From assembly GCA_022446795.1 (NCBI GenBank), contig JAKVBX010000001.1, forward strand, positions 288,107-352,106: a stretch of DNA of 64,000 bases. The letters are read 5' to 3'. Source of the stretch: Phycisphaerales bacterium (GTDB lineage: Bacteria; Planctomycetota; Phycisphaerae; Phycisphaerales; SM1A02). A model generated the notes under the pieces. The model saw nothing but the letters and a program-made list of their open reading frames with translations. It was not told the DNA's origin and searched no databases. Position numbers and translations under genes: made by a program. Below, piece after piece: positions 1 through 8,162 of the stretch. Each line of letters opens with the position of its first letter. The stretch's first letter is position 1.

Positions 1-788
1 CGTACGTCCAGTCGATCAAGCGTGTAGCCCTGGGCTTCCAGGGCCGCGCGAATGCGGGAGGTCGCCGCCTCAAGCACCCGTTGGGCCGCGCGGGTCGCGG
101 TCTCGATGACGGCCCGGACGTGATCGCCCTTGACCTCCACGTCGATGGTGACCGGTCCCAGTTGGACGGGCTCCAGGTGGACACGGATGCGCCCACCGCG
201 CTGGGCCAGCAGCGATGTCATTCCCTGCATCGTTCGCAGTTCCGCTTCACCCAGGACACGCGGGGCGCTGGCGACCGCCCCTCGAACCGGTGCCGGCGCC
301 CGGCCACGGGAGGAGTTCTTCGCCCCGGCTTCCAACGAGGCCTCGACCTCGATCGCCCTCAGCACCGCGGCAGGAACACCACGAAGCGGCCGGGCTGCCA
401 CCGACTCGACTGGCGTCGTTTCCGTCGCGGCCGATGCTGGACTGGTACTCGTCGCCGTCGCCTGGATCGGAATCGGGCCGGGACGCACGCCTTCGGCGCG
501 TCCGGCCTGGATCATCCTTGGCGTTGATCCCGACTGTGATCGACGTGATGCATTTCGGTCAGTTGATTGGTTTCGATCCCGAGACGGGTCGATGCCCTCA
601 TCCGAGGAGCGCGATTCCTGCGCGTCCTCCTGCGCCTCGGGCGGCGGTTCCTGCGCGTCCAGGGCTTCCTGCCGAGCGATGTCCTCTTCCACCTGCCGCG
701 CCATGGCGTCGGAAACCGACTCTCCCTCCGCCGTTATCGGCTGAGAGGGCTCGAACGTGGCTTCCACCGCACTCGATGATGACATCAT
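1..788 (-). CDS. fliK: Flagellar hook-length control protein FliK (3' end beyond window)
   Basis: This frame runs open from an ATG at 788 to the left edge, about 262 residues. The first ~150 residues are low-complexity and rich in Glu, Gln, Ala and Pro, as in the variable N-terminal half of FliK. The last ~75 visible residues contain LEPVQLGPVTIDVEVKGD followed by a helix ending LEAQGYTLDRLDV, which matches the conserved FliK C-terminal domain that switches export specificity from hook to filament subunits. A second ATG follows directly. The gene starts 19 bases after the MotE-like gene stops and is the last visible gene of the basal-body operon. The end is cut by the window edge, so the true length is unknown. 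The domain call is by eye. Confidence 0.82.
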   Translation of the reverse strand, partial: MMSSSSAVEATFEPSQPITAEGESVSDAMARQVEEDIARQEALDAQEPPPEAQEDAQESRSSDEGIDPSRDRNQSTDRNASRRSQSGSTPRMIQAGRAEGVRPGPIPIQATATSTSPASAATETTPVESVAARPLRGVPAAVLRAIEVEASLEAGAKNSSRGRAPAPVRGAVASAPRVLGEAELRTMQGMTSLLAQRGGRIRVHLEPVQLGPVTIDVEVKGDHVRAVIETATRAAQRVLEAATSRIRAALEAQGYTLDRLDV

Positions 789-807
789 CGGTGCCGCCCA
801 TTGCGTG

Positions 808-1524
808 TCAGGGCTCGGAAAGAACGTTGCCTGGGTGTGATACACGTTGCCTGGTCTCCTCAAGCGTGGCCGAGTCCGCACTCGTGCCATACCGCCCAAG
901 GGCCTCCAGCAACTTCCCTGCCAGTTCGAGCTCTCGACCCGACTGGAACTCCCTGAGGATCCTCGTAGCCGATCGTTCCCGCATCGCATCCAGCGTCGCC
1001 ACGGCATCCTCGAACCGGCCCTCGTCGACCATGGTCAGGAGCCAGATCTTGGCCTGCAGCGGCTGGGCGGACTCGATCAACTGGACCGATCGTCGAAACT
1101 GTGCGTCGGCATCACGAGGTGGCGTGGCCTCTTCCGACGCCCGCCGGGCGGCCTCGAAGATCTCGCGTTCGCGGGCGAGGTCCTCCCGGGCCCGGGCCAG
1201 TTCAGCCAGGGCCGTGTCGATCTGCCGCTGCCGCATGACCACTTCCTGCTGAAGCGTCTGCCGACTCACGGCAACCTGCCGGGCGGCCGTGCTGCGATCT
1301 GCCAGTCTTCGCTCGCTGCTCCCCGGTCGGGCACCGGTCGCAGCATCCTGCTCGTCCGCCGATGCCTCCGTTTCGCTCGCCAATGGCGCAAACCAGGCCT
1401 CCCGAAGCGCCGCGACACGATCCGCATCGAGTTCACCCGTCACGCTCAACCACCCGATGCCGACGGCAGCGATGATCATGATGATCAAGGCCAGGGAAGA
1501 GACCATGAACCACAGGTGTTTCAT
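808..1524 (-). CDS. MotE/YlxF-like flagellar membrane protein
   Basis: 238 residues. Residues 7-30 form one transmembrane helix. Residues ~75-125 form a charged coiled coil, followed by a helical domain (~140-215) resembling the MgtE-N/FliG-like fold, with the segment AKIWLLTMVDEGRFEDAVATL. This architecture and the position between fliJ and fliK match YlxF/MotE-type proteins, which are linked to stator or basal-body assembly in other flagellated bacteria. The start overlaps the fliJ stop by 4 bases, suggesting translational coupling. The role is inferred from context, since the family is poorly conserved in sequence. Confidence 0.68.
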   Translation of the reverse strand: MKHLWFMVSSLALIIMIIAAVGIGWLSVTGELDADRVAALREAWFAPLASETEASADEQDAATGARPGSSERRLADRSTAARQVAVSRQTLQQEVVMRQRQIDTALAELARAREDLAREREIFEAARRASEEATPPRDADAQFRRSVQLIESAQPLQAKIWLLTMVDEGRFEDAVATLDAMRERSATRILREFQSGRELELAGKLLEALGRYGTSADSATLEETRQRVSHPGNVLSEP

Positions 1525-1961
1525 ATCGAAACCCTCCCGGAGGCGGTCTGTTCCGCCTCATCGCGCCGCGACTGTCGACGGATCGACCGAAGCCAGCGCG
1601 TCCGAGCTCGATCACGCAGGTATTCCATCGCCCGGCGTTCCGCCGTAGCCTTGCCCAGCGTCTCGCGAGCCGACGCCACCTGCGGCTCCAGGGCCGCCAG
1701 TTCCAGGACCAGTTGACGAGCCCGGTGATCCTGGCTGCGGGCCTGTGCCGCCTGTGACCGCAGGTCACTGATATCAAGCGTCCCGACCAGTTCCTGTCGC
1801 CATGTCGTCATGACGGCCCGCCTGGCCATCTCGGCCTGGCGCAACCGCGCCTGCAGTTCCACCTGGGATCGATTCAACTGGGCGAGACTTCGCTGGGCGT
1901 CACGTTCGCGTCGACTGCGAAGATCCAGCACGGCCTGCAGGTGGAACACGAATCGCTTCAT
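1521..1961 (-). CDS. fliJ: Flagellar export protein FliJ
   Basis: 146 residues, nearly all charged coiled coil, starting MKRFVFHLQAVLDLRSRRER. This is the typical FliJ opening (F-hydrophobic-L-x-x-V-L-x-x-R). FliJ is the stalk-like subunit that sits in the FliI ATPase ring and helps couple proton motive force to export. The gene starts within the last 4 bases of fliI and ends 4 bases inside the next gene, so it is embedded in a tightly coupled operon. Length matches the family (~145 aa). Confidence 0.85.
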   Translation of the reverse strand: MKRFVFHLQAVLDLRSRRERDAQRSLAQLNRSQVELQARLRQAEMARRAVMTTWRQELVGTLDISDLRSQAAQARSQDHRARQLVLELAALEPQVASARETLGKATAERRAMEYLRDRARTRWLRSIRRQSRRDEAEQTASGRVSI

Positions 1962-3346
1962 GACGCGGCGCCTTCCGCTGCCGGCGTTGTGCCTGATCCC
2001 ACGGCGCGGCGTTGCCGCATCCGGATCGACTCGGTTGCCAGTTCAACCAGGACCCGGCAGGTCTCGGGATACCCGGACGCCTCGTGCGCTTCCTGGCCAA
2101 GGAACGCCTCCAGGCGGTCCCGGAGTTGCAGGGCCGTATCCGCCACTGGATCCGATCCGGGCACGTAGGCGCCGATGGCCACGAGTTCCTCGACATCACG
2201 CAGTCGGGCCAGGAGCGTCCGGAGTTCCCGCCGAGCCGCTCGATGATTCTCGTCGCTGACACGCTCGGCCACTCGCGAGATGCTCTCCAGGCAATCGACC
2301 GCTGGATAGGATCCACGCGACGCCCGTTCCGGACACAGGACGATGTGACCGTCGAGCACGCTCTGCGCAGCATCCGAGACCGGTTCACTCATGTCATCGG
2401 CTTCGACCAGGACGGTATAGAGACCGGTGATCGAACCACCACCACGAATCGCGCCGGCTCGCTCCACCAGGACCGGAAGCATGGCGAAGACTGACGCGGG
2501 GTAGCCACGCATGCCCGGCTGCTCGCCGCTGGCTAGTCCGACCTGTCGCTGGGCCTGTGCGAACCTCGTCAGGGAGTCCATCGCGAGCAGGACATCCTGC
2601 CCACCGCTCTGGTCGCGGAAGTACTCGGCGATGGCCGTCGCCAGCAGCGACGCCCGCACGCGGAGCAATGGTGATTCATCACTGGTCGCGACGACGACCA
2701 CGGAACGGGCCAGGCCTTCCTCCCCCAGCGTGTGCTCGATGAACTCCTGGACTTCCCGACCCCGCTCCCCGATCAAGGCGATGACGTTGACCTGGCTCGA
2801 GGCATGCCTCGCCATGGCAGCCAGCAGGGTCGACTTTCCCACGCCGGGACGCGAGAAGATGCCCAGGCGTTGTCCTCGACCGACGGTAGTCATCGCATCA
2901 ATGACCCGTACACCCGTGGGCAGCGGCCGGTTGATGGGTTCCCGCGCAAGAGGTTCCACCCCGGGTCCGACCAATGGCCGGACGGCCTCGGTCGGGATGG
3001 GACCGCGACCGTCAATCGGTCGGCCCAGCCCATCAACCACGCGTCCGAGCAGGCCCGGGCCGAGACTGGCAAAGCGGCCCGAGGTGTGATCACCGCAGAC
3101 GCTGACACCCGGACGGATGCCCTCCAACGCGTCGTACAACATGACGATCTGCTGCGATCCATCGAACCCGATGACCTCGCCTCGTCGGCCGGCACCGTGC
3201 TCACACGTCAGGGTCACCGTCGACCCGATCGACAGGGGCAGGTGTTCCACGTTCAGGGTCAGGCCCCGCACCGTGACAACGGAACCGCTGATCCGCCGCA
3301 ATTGCAGGGCCGAGAGCATGTCAATCGCCTCGTGAAGCAGCTTCAT
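1958..3346 (-). CDS. fliI: Flagellum-specific export ATPase FliI
   Basis: 462 residues, an F1-beta-like ATPase of the type III flagellar export apparatus. The P-loop RPGVGKST lies at ~166-173 with Lys171, the Walker B strand with DSLTRFAQAQR follows, and GYPASVFAMLPVLVERAG is the characteristic RecA-fold signature. It lies between fliH (regulator) and fliJ (stalk), overlapping each by 4 bases, the usual gene order. The residue opening the P-loop is Ser rather than Gly/Ala; the rest of the site is intact. Confidence 0.96.
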   Translation of the reverse strand: MKLLHEAIDMLSALQLRRISGSVVTVRGLTLNVEHLPLSIGSTVTLTCEHGAGRRGEVIGFDGSQQIVMLYDALEGIRPGVSVCGDHTSGRFASLGPGLLGRVVDGLGRPIDGRGPIPTEAVRPLVGPGVEPLAREPINRPLPTGVRVIDAMTTVGRGQRLGIFSRPGVGKSTLLAAMARHASSQVNVIALIGERGREVQEFIEHTLGEEGLARSVVVVATSDESPLLRVRASLLATAIAEYFRDQSGGQDVLLAMDSLTRFAQAQRQVGLASGEQPGMRGYPASVFAMLPVLVERAGAIRGGGSITGLYTVLVEADDMSEPVSDAAQSVLDGHIVLCPERASRGSYPAVDCLESISRVAERVSDENHRAARRELRTLLARLRDVEELVAIGAYVPGSDPVADTALQLRDRLEAFLGQEAHEASGYPETCRVLVELATESIRMRQRRAVGSGTTPAAEGAAS

Positions 3347-4065
3347 GCCGCTTCACCTTCGGCGATCTCCTGGTGTCGGCACGGCAGGATCGCATCGGTG
3401 AGCCGCTGCAACTGGACTTCCAGGGAGGCATCGATCTCGCCGCCCCGCATCTGGAGACGGCAGCCACCGGCCGCCATCTCCGGGCAGGCCCGGATCGAGA
3501 CGTACCCGATGGCGTCGAATCGCTCGAGAAGTCCCGGCAGCGCGTGATGGACGCGTTGACGATCCGACTCGGCCACGATGATCTCCAGGTCCGCGGGTGA
3601 CTGGGCCAGGTCCAGCGCCTGCCGCAATTGGTCCACGACGATCGATGGATCGACTTCCACGTGACGATGGACCAGTCGTTCGCTCAGGGAGACGGCCAGG
3701 TCCAGCACCCTGCGAGCCGCATCCTGCCGGACCTCCTGCTCATGGAGCGTCCAGTCATCCAGCAGCGTGGTCCATGACGAAACGAGCGATTCGAGTTGTT
3801 CCCGCATCGCGGCATGGGCCTCGGCCTGTCCGGCCTCCTGCCCTCGAGCCAGTCCCTCTGCCTGCCCCGTCTCGAAGCCCTCCTGTCGCGCCTGCTCACG
3901 GATCTCATCGGCCTGGGCCCGCGCCGTAGCGACGGCAGACTGCAGCACGCGAGCGGCATCACCGCGGGCCTTCTCGATGATCGCGCGAGCGCGGGATTCA
4001 ACACACTCCAGTGACAGTCCCTGGGACGACAGGCCATCGGAATCGTTTGACTTGATGACGGGCAT
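3343..4065 (-). CDS. fliH: Flagellar assembly protein FliH
   Basis: 240 residues. The N-terminal half has a Gly-rich repeat-like helix (GQAEGLARGQEAGQAEAHAA), a hallmark of FliH. The C-terminal half resembles the V/F-ATPase E/b-delta stalk, with LVHRHVEVDPSIVVDQLRQAL and ending in an acidic beta segment. FliH binds FliI and regulates its ATPase. It is placed between fliG and fliI, and its stop overlaps the fliI start by 4 bases. Confidence 0.87.
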   Translation of the reverse strand: MPVIKSNDSDGLSSQGLSLECVESRARAIIEKARGDAARVLQSAVATARAQADEIREQARQEGFETGQAEGLARGQEAGQAEAHAAMREQLESLVSSWTTLLDDWTLHEQEVRQDAARRVLDLAVSLSERLVHRHVEVDPSIVVDQLRQALDLAQSPADLEIIVAESDRQRVHHALPGLLERFDAIGYVSIRACPEMAAGGCRLQMRGGEIDASLEVQLQRLTDAILPCRHQEIAEGEAA

Positions 4066-4077
4066 CGCGTGGCGCTC

Positions 4078-5118
4078 CTACACGACGACTTCCGAGTCGC
4101 CGCCGCGACCACTGATGATGAGTTCCCCGGCATCCTCGAGTCGACGGACGATGTCCACGATCCGCTGCTGGGCGGCTTCGACATCGCTGAGTCGAACGGG
4201 CCCCATGTACTCCATGTCCTCGCGGACCACGTCGGCTGCACGCTCGGACATGTTGGAGAAGATCTTCTCCCGCAGGTCTTCGCTGGCAGTCTTCAACGCC
4301 AGGGCCAGCAGGTCGTTGTCGATCTCCTTGAGGACCGTCTGGATACCCCGGTCGTTGACGAAACGGACGTCCTCGAACACGAACATCAACCGCCGAATGC
4401 TCTCGACCAGATCGGGACTGTCCGACTCGATGCCGTCCATGATGTTCCGTTCCGTGTTCCGGTCACACAGGTTGAGCACTTCCGCCACGGCCTTGACGCC
4501 GCCGACACGCTCGGATGAACTGGAGAGCATGCTGGCCAGTCGATCTTCCAGGCCGGCCTCCACCTCTCGCACGAGATCGGGATTGGTCTGTTCCATGTTG
4601 GCGACCCGGCGAACGACCTCGACCTGTTTCTCCGCCGGCAGGCCGACGAGGATTTCCGACGCTCGATCCTGGTCGAGATGGCTGACGATCAGCGCGATGG
4701 TCTGGGGATGTTCCTCCTGGATGAACGCGAGCAGGGTGTCGCTTTCCACCCGGCGGAGGAAACTGAATGGTGTCCGCTGGACCTGCGTCTCGACCTGGGT
4801 CATCACCTGGCTGGCGCGTTCGCCATCGAGCGAGTCGTTCAGCAGTCGGCGGGCGTACTCCAGGCCTCCTTCGCGAACGTACCGGCTGGCCAGTTGGAGG
4901 CTGTAGTACTCCTCCACTACTTCTTCCGCGAGGGTGGCCGGCACTTCGTCGATCGCCGCGACGATGGCCGTGACCCGTTGCACCACCTCGGTGGGCAGTT
5001 CCCGCAGCATCGTCGCCGCCGCCTGTTCATCCAGGCTCAGCAGGAGGACCGCCGCCTTCACCGGCCCTTCCAGGTCGATGGCGCGATCAGGCAGTTTCTG
5101 ACCGGGTCGGAAGGGCAT
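4078..5118 (-). CDS. fliG: Flagellar motor switch protein FliG
   Basis: 346 residues with all three FliG domains. The N-terminal part binds FliF, the middle domain has the EHPQT motif (136-140) needed for FliM binding, and the C-terminal torque domain includes MFVFEDVRFVNDRGIQ with the charged residues that face the stator. It is the rotor part of the C-ring. It shares one base with the fliF stop and precedes fliH by 12 bases. Confidence 0.97.
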   Translation of the reverse strand: MPFRPGQKLPDRAIDLEGPVKAAVLLLSLDEQAAATMLRELPTEVVQRVTAIVAAIDEVPATLAEEVVEEYYSLQLASRYVREGGLEYARRLLNDSLDGERASQVMTQVETQVQRTPFSFLRRVESDTLLAFIQEEHPQTIALIVSHLDQDRASEILVGLPAEKQVEVVRRVANMEQTNPDLVREVEAGLEDRLASMLSSSSERVGGVKAVAEVLNLCDRNTERNIMDGIESDSPDLVESIRRLMFVFEDVRFVNDRGIQTVLKEIDNDLLALALKTASEDLREKIFSNMSERAADVVREDMEYMGPVRLSDVEAAQQRIVDIVRRLEDAGELIISGRGGDSEVVV

Positions 5119-6773
5119 CAGGTCTCCGTTCGCGTCCAGCGGCGCAGGACCGCCGCAGATTCCTCCGGATGAGCCTGCACGGCTTCCCGGATCTGGTCGA
5201 GCATCACGCGGCGACGGACTTCTTCCGTCTCGATTTCCACGCCATCCAGCACGACCTCGGTGTCATCAACATCTCCAAGGACGTCCACGTCATCCACCAG
5301 CAGTGGTTGTTCCGCGGCAGCCAGCAGCTCCGGTCCGGGCGGACTGGCAGCGCCGACTCGTCGGACCATCCAGAACATCATGCCCAGTGCCAGCCCGGCC
5401 AGGATCACCAGGCCGATCGTCGTGAACATCGCGGTATCGCCGTCACCCGGTGGGATCCAGCCAGCCGCCTCCACGCCGCTGTTCATCGCCGGTGAAGCAA
5501 CGTCCTCGAAGACGGTCACGGTAACCTCGCCCTGGCGGGAACCCTCGGCGGAACCGGTGGCGATCAGGGGCAGGACCTGGGCTTCGATCGACTCCAACTT
5601 GGCACCGATGAGTGCATCGAAGGCCTCGCCACGGACCGGTTCACTGGAACCGATTCCCGTTCGCTGTCGATGGAGCGCCGCGAAGTAGGACCAGGGCACG
5701 CCGATGCTGGTATTGATCTCCAGGGCGTAGCCTCCCGGGTCGACGACCCGCTGGTCACTGCGACCGAAGGCCGGCACACTCTCGACATGCTCGGTGGAGT
5801 CCGAACTCGTTGGACCGGAACGACCCATCGCCTGCACCGGCGTCGTCACGCGCAGGCCCAGGTTGGCACGCACGCCGGGTTCCTGTCCCCTCGACGCCGC
5901 AGTCAGATTCGATTCCGAGAGGGTTTCCTGGGTCACACCGAGCTTCGGATCCTCGAAGCTGGTCGTTTCCCGAACCATCTCGCGGGTTTGGACCACGGCA
6001 TTGACGCTGATGCGGATGCCCGGGATGTATCCGAGCGCCTCCTCGAGTCGCGTCAATGCCATCTTCTCGGCCGCGAGTTTGATCTCCATGTTGATCGTCG
6101 AGGCCATGGCATCGTCGGGGCGAGCCGTCATGGCCCGCCCGGTCCGGGCGTCGATCACCGACACGGACTCGGCCTTCAGGCCGGTCGTGGAACCGGCCAC
6201 GGTGCGGGCGATCGCGTCAACGGTCTGGGGTGACAACGCCCCTGAATCGGTCACGACGGAGACGGACGCCGTTCGCGGGACGAAGGCTCGGCCGATGCCC
6301 ACGTGTTCCTCCTCTCCACTGATGACCACGGTCGCCTTCTTGACGTTGGCCATCTGGGAGATCATGCGGGCCAGGACGTTCTGGGTCGCCACGCGGGTTC
6401 GCGTGCGTTGCTGTCCCTTCGTGAGGAACATCCGCTCGTCCTTGATCATCCGGTCGAAGTCGATCTGGTCGGGCGTGATGACCGACGCCTCGTTCAACTG
6501 CGTGATGATCTGGTCCCGGCTGTCATTCCGGACGAGGATCGCCGTTCCGGTGTCCTCGTAGTCCAGGTTTCGAGAAGCGAGGTAGTCGATGGTCTGGTTT
6601 CGAGACTCTCCCGTCAGCGTCAGCGGGAGCGGAACCATCGTCGGCCGGCCCGCATAGAGCGAGACCAGGAAGAACCCCATCAGCAACATGACCGCCAGCG
6701 CCAGGGTCAGCAATCGGGTCGATACCGATACGTTCCGGAGGCGGTCGAGATACGGCTGTGTGAATCGTGCCAT
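5118..6773 (-). CDS. fliF: Flagellar MS-ring protein FliF
   Basis: About 551 residues from the ATG at 6773. An in-frame ATG at 6782 and GTG at 6821 would add 3 and 16 residues that look non-native, so the start is uncertain. A first membrane helix (about residues 22-44 from 6773), a YscJ/FliF periplasmic domain (the FDRMIKDERMFLTKGQQRTRTR region) and a second membrane helix near the C-terminus (TIGLVILAGLALGMMFWMV) fit the MS ring. The cytoplasmic tail, which ends RRWTRTET, is the FliG-binding part. It lies between fliE and fliG, the standard order. Confidence 0.94.
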   Translation of the reverse strand: MARFTQPYLDRLRNVSVSTRLLTLALAVMLLMGFFLVSLYAGRPTMVPLPLTLTGESRNQTIDYLASRNLDYEDTGTAILVRNDSRDQIITQLNEASVITPDQIDFDRMIKDERMFLTKGQQRTRTRVATQNVLARMISQMANVKKATVVISGEEEHVGIGRAFVPRTASVSVVTDSGALSPQTVDAIARTVAGSTTGLKAESVSVIDARTGRAMTARPDDAMASTINMEIKLAAEKMALTRLEEALGYIPGIRISVNAVVQTREMVRETTSFEDPKLGVTQETLSESNLTAASRGQEPGVRANLGLRVTTPVQAMGRSGPTSSDSTEHVESVPAFGRSDQRVVDPGGYALEINTSIGVPWSYFAALHRQRTGIGSSEPVRGEAFDALIGAKLESIEAQVLPLIATGSAEGSRQGEVTVTVFEDVASPAMNSGVEAAGWIPPGDGDTAMFTTIGLVILAGLALGMMFWMVRRVGAASPPGPELLAAAEQPLLVDDVDVLGDVDDTEVVLDGVEIETEEVRRRVMLDQIREAVQAHPEESAAVLRRWTRTET

Positions 6774-6880
6774 CTGTCCCATCGATCTTCGGCATCCTGC
6801 CCGATCGGTTGAGCGAATCACGCCGGTCCGACCTCGGTCCCTCCATGGACTCCCGTCGGTGGCGATTCAGGATTCGGTCA

Positions 6881-7186
6881 TCAGATACGCAGTTGCTTGA
6901 CCTCCTCGTAGGCTTCCAGCACCTTGTTGCGGACCTGGAGCAGCATCTTGAAGGCGGTATCCGCCTTTCGAGCAGCAAAGAGAACACTCTCGATGTCGTC
7001 CCGGCGGCCAGCGGCAAAGTCCTCTGCCGCGACCTGGGCCGCTTCCTGCAGTTCGTTCACCCGGGCCATCTCGGCCTTGAGCACGGCCCCGAAGTCCACA
7101 CCGTCACGGGCAGCACCGGCCTCGCGGGCAGCCGTCGGCAGCCCCGTCGAACCGGGTCCAGTGATGAGTCCGAGTGGATCAGTCAT
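6881..7186 (-). CDS. fliE: Flagellar hook-basal body complex protein FliE
   Basis: 101 residues. The C-terminal half (DTAFKMLLQVRNKVLEAYEEV) is the conserved FliE helix in which a Phe-Lys-Met-Leu core precedes RNKVLEAY. FliE joins the MS ring to the proximal rod. The gene starts 22 bases after flgC and precedes fliF, matching the flgB-flgC-fliE-fliF order seen in many phyla. Confidence 0.93.
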   Translation of the reverse strand: MTDPLGLITGPGSTGLPTAAREAGAARDGVDFGAVLKAEMARVNELQEAAQVAAEDFAAGRRDDIESVLFAARKADTAFKMLLQVRNKVLEAYEEVKQLRI

Positions 7187-7208
7187 GCCGTTGCGTCCTC
7201 AGGCGCCA

Positions 7209-7616
7209 TCAGGAAAGGATCTCCAGCGCAATGCTGTACATCGACTTGGTCGCCTCGGCGACCGTAATGTTCGCTTCGTAAGCTCGAGACGCTTCCAGGG
7301 CGTTGACCTGCTCAATGACGAGCGAGATGTCCGGATACCCCACGTATCCCTGTTCATCCGCCCACGGGCTGTCGGGCTCATAGCGCATCTGGAGCGGACC
7401 ATTGTCGAGCATCACCTCGGAGAGGTGAACGCCTCGGGTCGAGTCATTGGCCGGGTCACCGGGCGAAAAGACCGGAATCCGGCGTTGGTATGGCTCGTAC
7501 TCCCCGTCGGCATTCAACAGGGTCTCGATATTGGCGATGTTCCCGGCAATGGCGGTCAGCCGCTGTCGCTGGGCCACGAGGCCGGAGGTCGAGATGTCAA
7601 GGGCACCGAATAGCAC
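7209..7616 (-). CDS. flgC: Flagellar proximal rod protein FlgC
   Basis: 135 residues. The N-terminal rod motif LDISTSGLVAQRQRLTAIAGNIAN and the C-terminal DISLVIEQVNALEASRAYEANI are the paired coiled segments of rod/hook proteins, with the YVGYPDI and ASRAYEANI features typical of FlgC. It forms part of the proximal rod, exported by the FliI system. It is 20 bases downstream of flgB. Confidence 0.96.
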   Translation of the reverse strand: MLFGALDISTSGLVAQRQRLTAIAGNIANIETLLNADGEYEPYQRRIPVFSPGDPANDSTRGVHLSEVMLDNGPLQMRYEPDSPWADEQGYVGYPDISLVIEQVNALEASRAYEANITVAEATKSMYSIALEILS

Positions 7617-7636
7617 GGGTAGTCTCCGGGGTGGGA

Positions 7637-8071
7637 TCAGACGCGTTCTCGAATGGCGACGTCCAGCATGTCGAACTGGTTGTTCATCAACTCCACCGCC
7701 GTCCGGTAGGTGAGGAAGTTCTCCACCAGGTCCTGCATGAGCCGTTCCAGGCTGCGGTCATTTCCATCCTGGAAGAGGATGTTTTCGGCAATGGGCTGGG
7801 GCGTGAGCTGGACACCGGTCGCCGTGACCTCCGCCGTCGGTGTCGAGGACACCTCCACGGCTCCGAATCGGCCCTGCCCGCTGGCCCGCCTGGCCTGCAC
7901 CGCGGAGCCCAGGGCGGCCTCGAAATCGTCGACCGAGACGTCCATGGGCCGGAATCCCGGGGTGGATACGTTGGCCACGTTGTCCGCAATCAGGCTGTGA
8001 CGCCGGGCGGCAAACTGCACCACCCGCTCCAGCACCGGGAGGCTTCCCGAGTTGTCGAGTCCTTCGATCAT
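7637..8071 (-). CDS. flgB: Flagellar rod protein FlgB
   Basis: 144 residues. RRHSLIADNVANVSTPGFRP is the rod-protein signature with the conserved N-V-A-N-x-x-T-P-G-F/Y core, and the C-terminus carries the helix EDLVENFLTYRTAVELMNNQFDMLD-type repeat. It is the first structural gene of the basal-body run. The 91-base gap to the upstream response regulator may hold a promoter of its own. Confidence 0.93.
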   Translation of the reverse strand: MIEGLDNSGSLPVLERVVQFAARRHSLIADNVANVSTPGFRPMDVSVDDFEAALGSAVQARRASGQGRFGAVEVSSTPTAEVTATGVQLTPQPIAENILFQDGNDRSLERLMQDLVENFLTYRTAVELMNNQFDMLDVAIRERV

Positions 8072-8077
8072 GGCTGA

Positions 8078-8093
8078 TGCCCTGCGAATGCCA
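8078..8093 (-). promoter_or_regulatory. Weak sigma-54-like -24/-12 site before flgB
   Basis: The minus strand reads TGGCATTCGCAGGGCA. It has TGGCA at -24 and GC at -12 with the required 10 bases between the GG and the GC; the two T bases normally preceding the GC are G. An NtrC-type activator lies next door. The predicted start of transcription would fall inside the flgB start codon, which argues against it. Confidence 0.22.
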
Positions 8094-8162
8094 TACCGCG
8101 TCCAGGGATGATTCCAACGAGCGGATCATGCGCCGAGGCGCAGATCCTGCGCGTCAAACGAG

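Noticed and set aside
215-1252. Plus-strand open frame of 345 codons
   Set aside because: It lies antisense to fliK and the MotE-like gene, is very rich in Arg, Ser and Pro, and has no recognisable domain: a shadow of GC-rich codon use.
6773-6821. GTG at 6821 as the fliF start
   Set aside because: It adds 16 residues (Arg/Cys-rich) unlike FliF N-termini, so the start at 6773 is preferred, though not proven.
8072-8162. Terminator hairpin between the response regulator and flgB
   Set aside because: The GCGCA/TGCGC pairs give only 5-bp stems with no T run; too weak to call.
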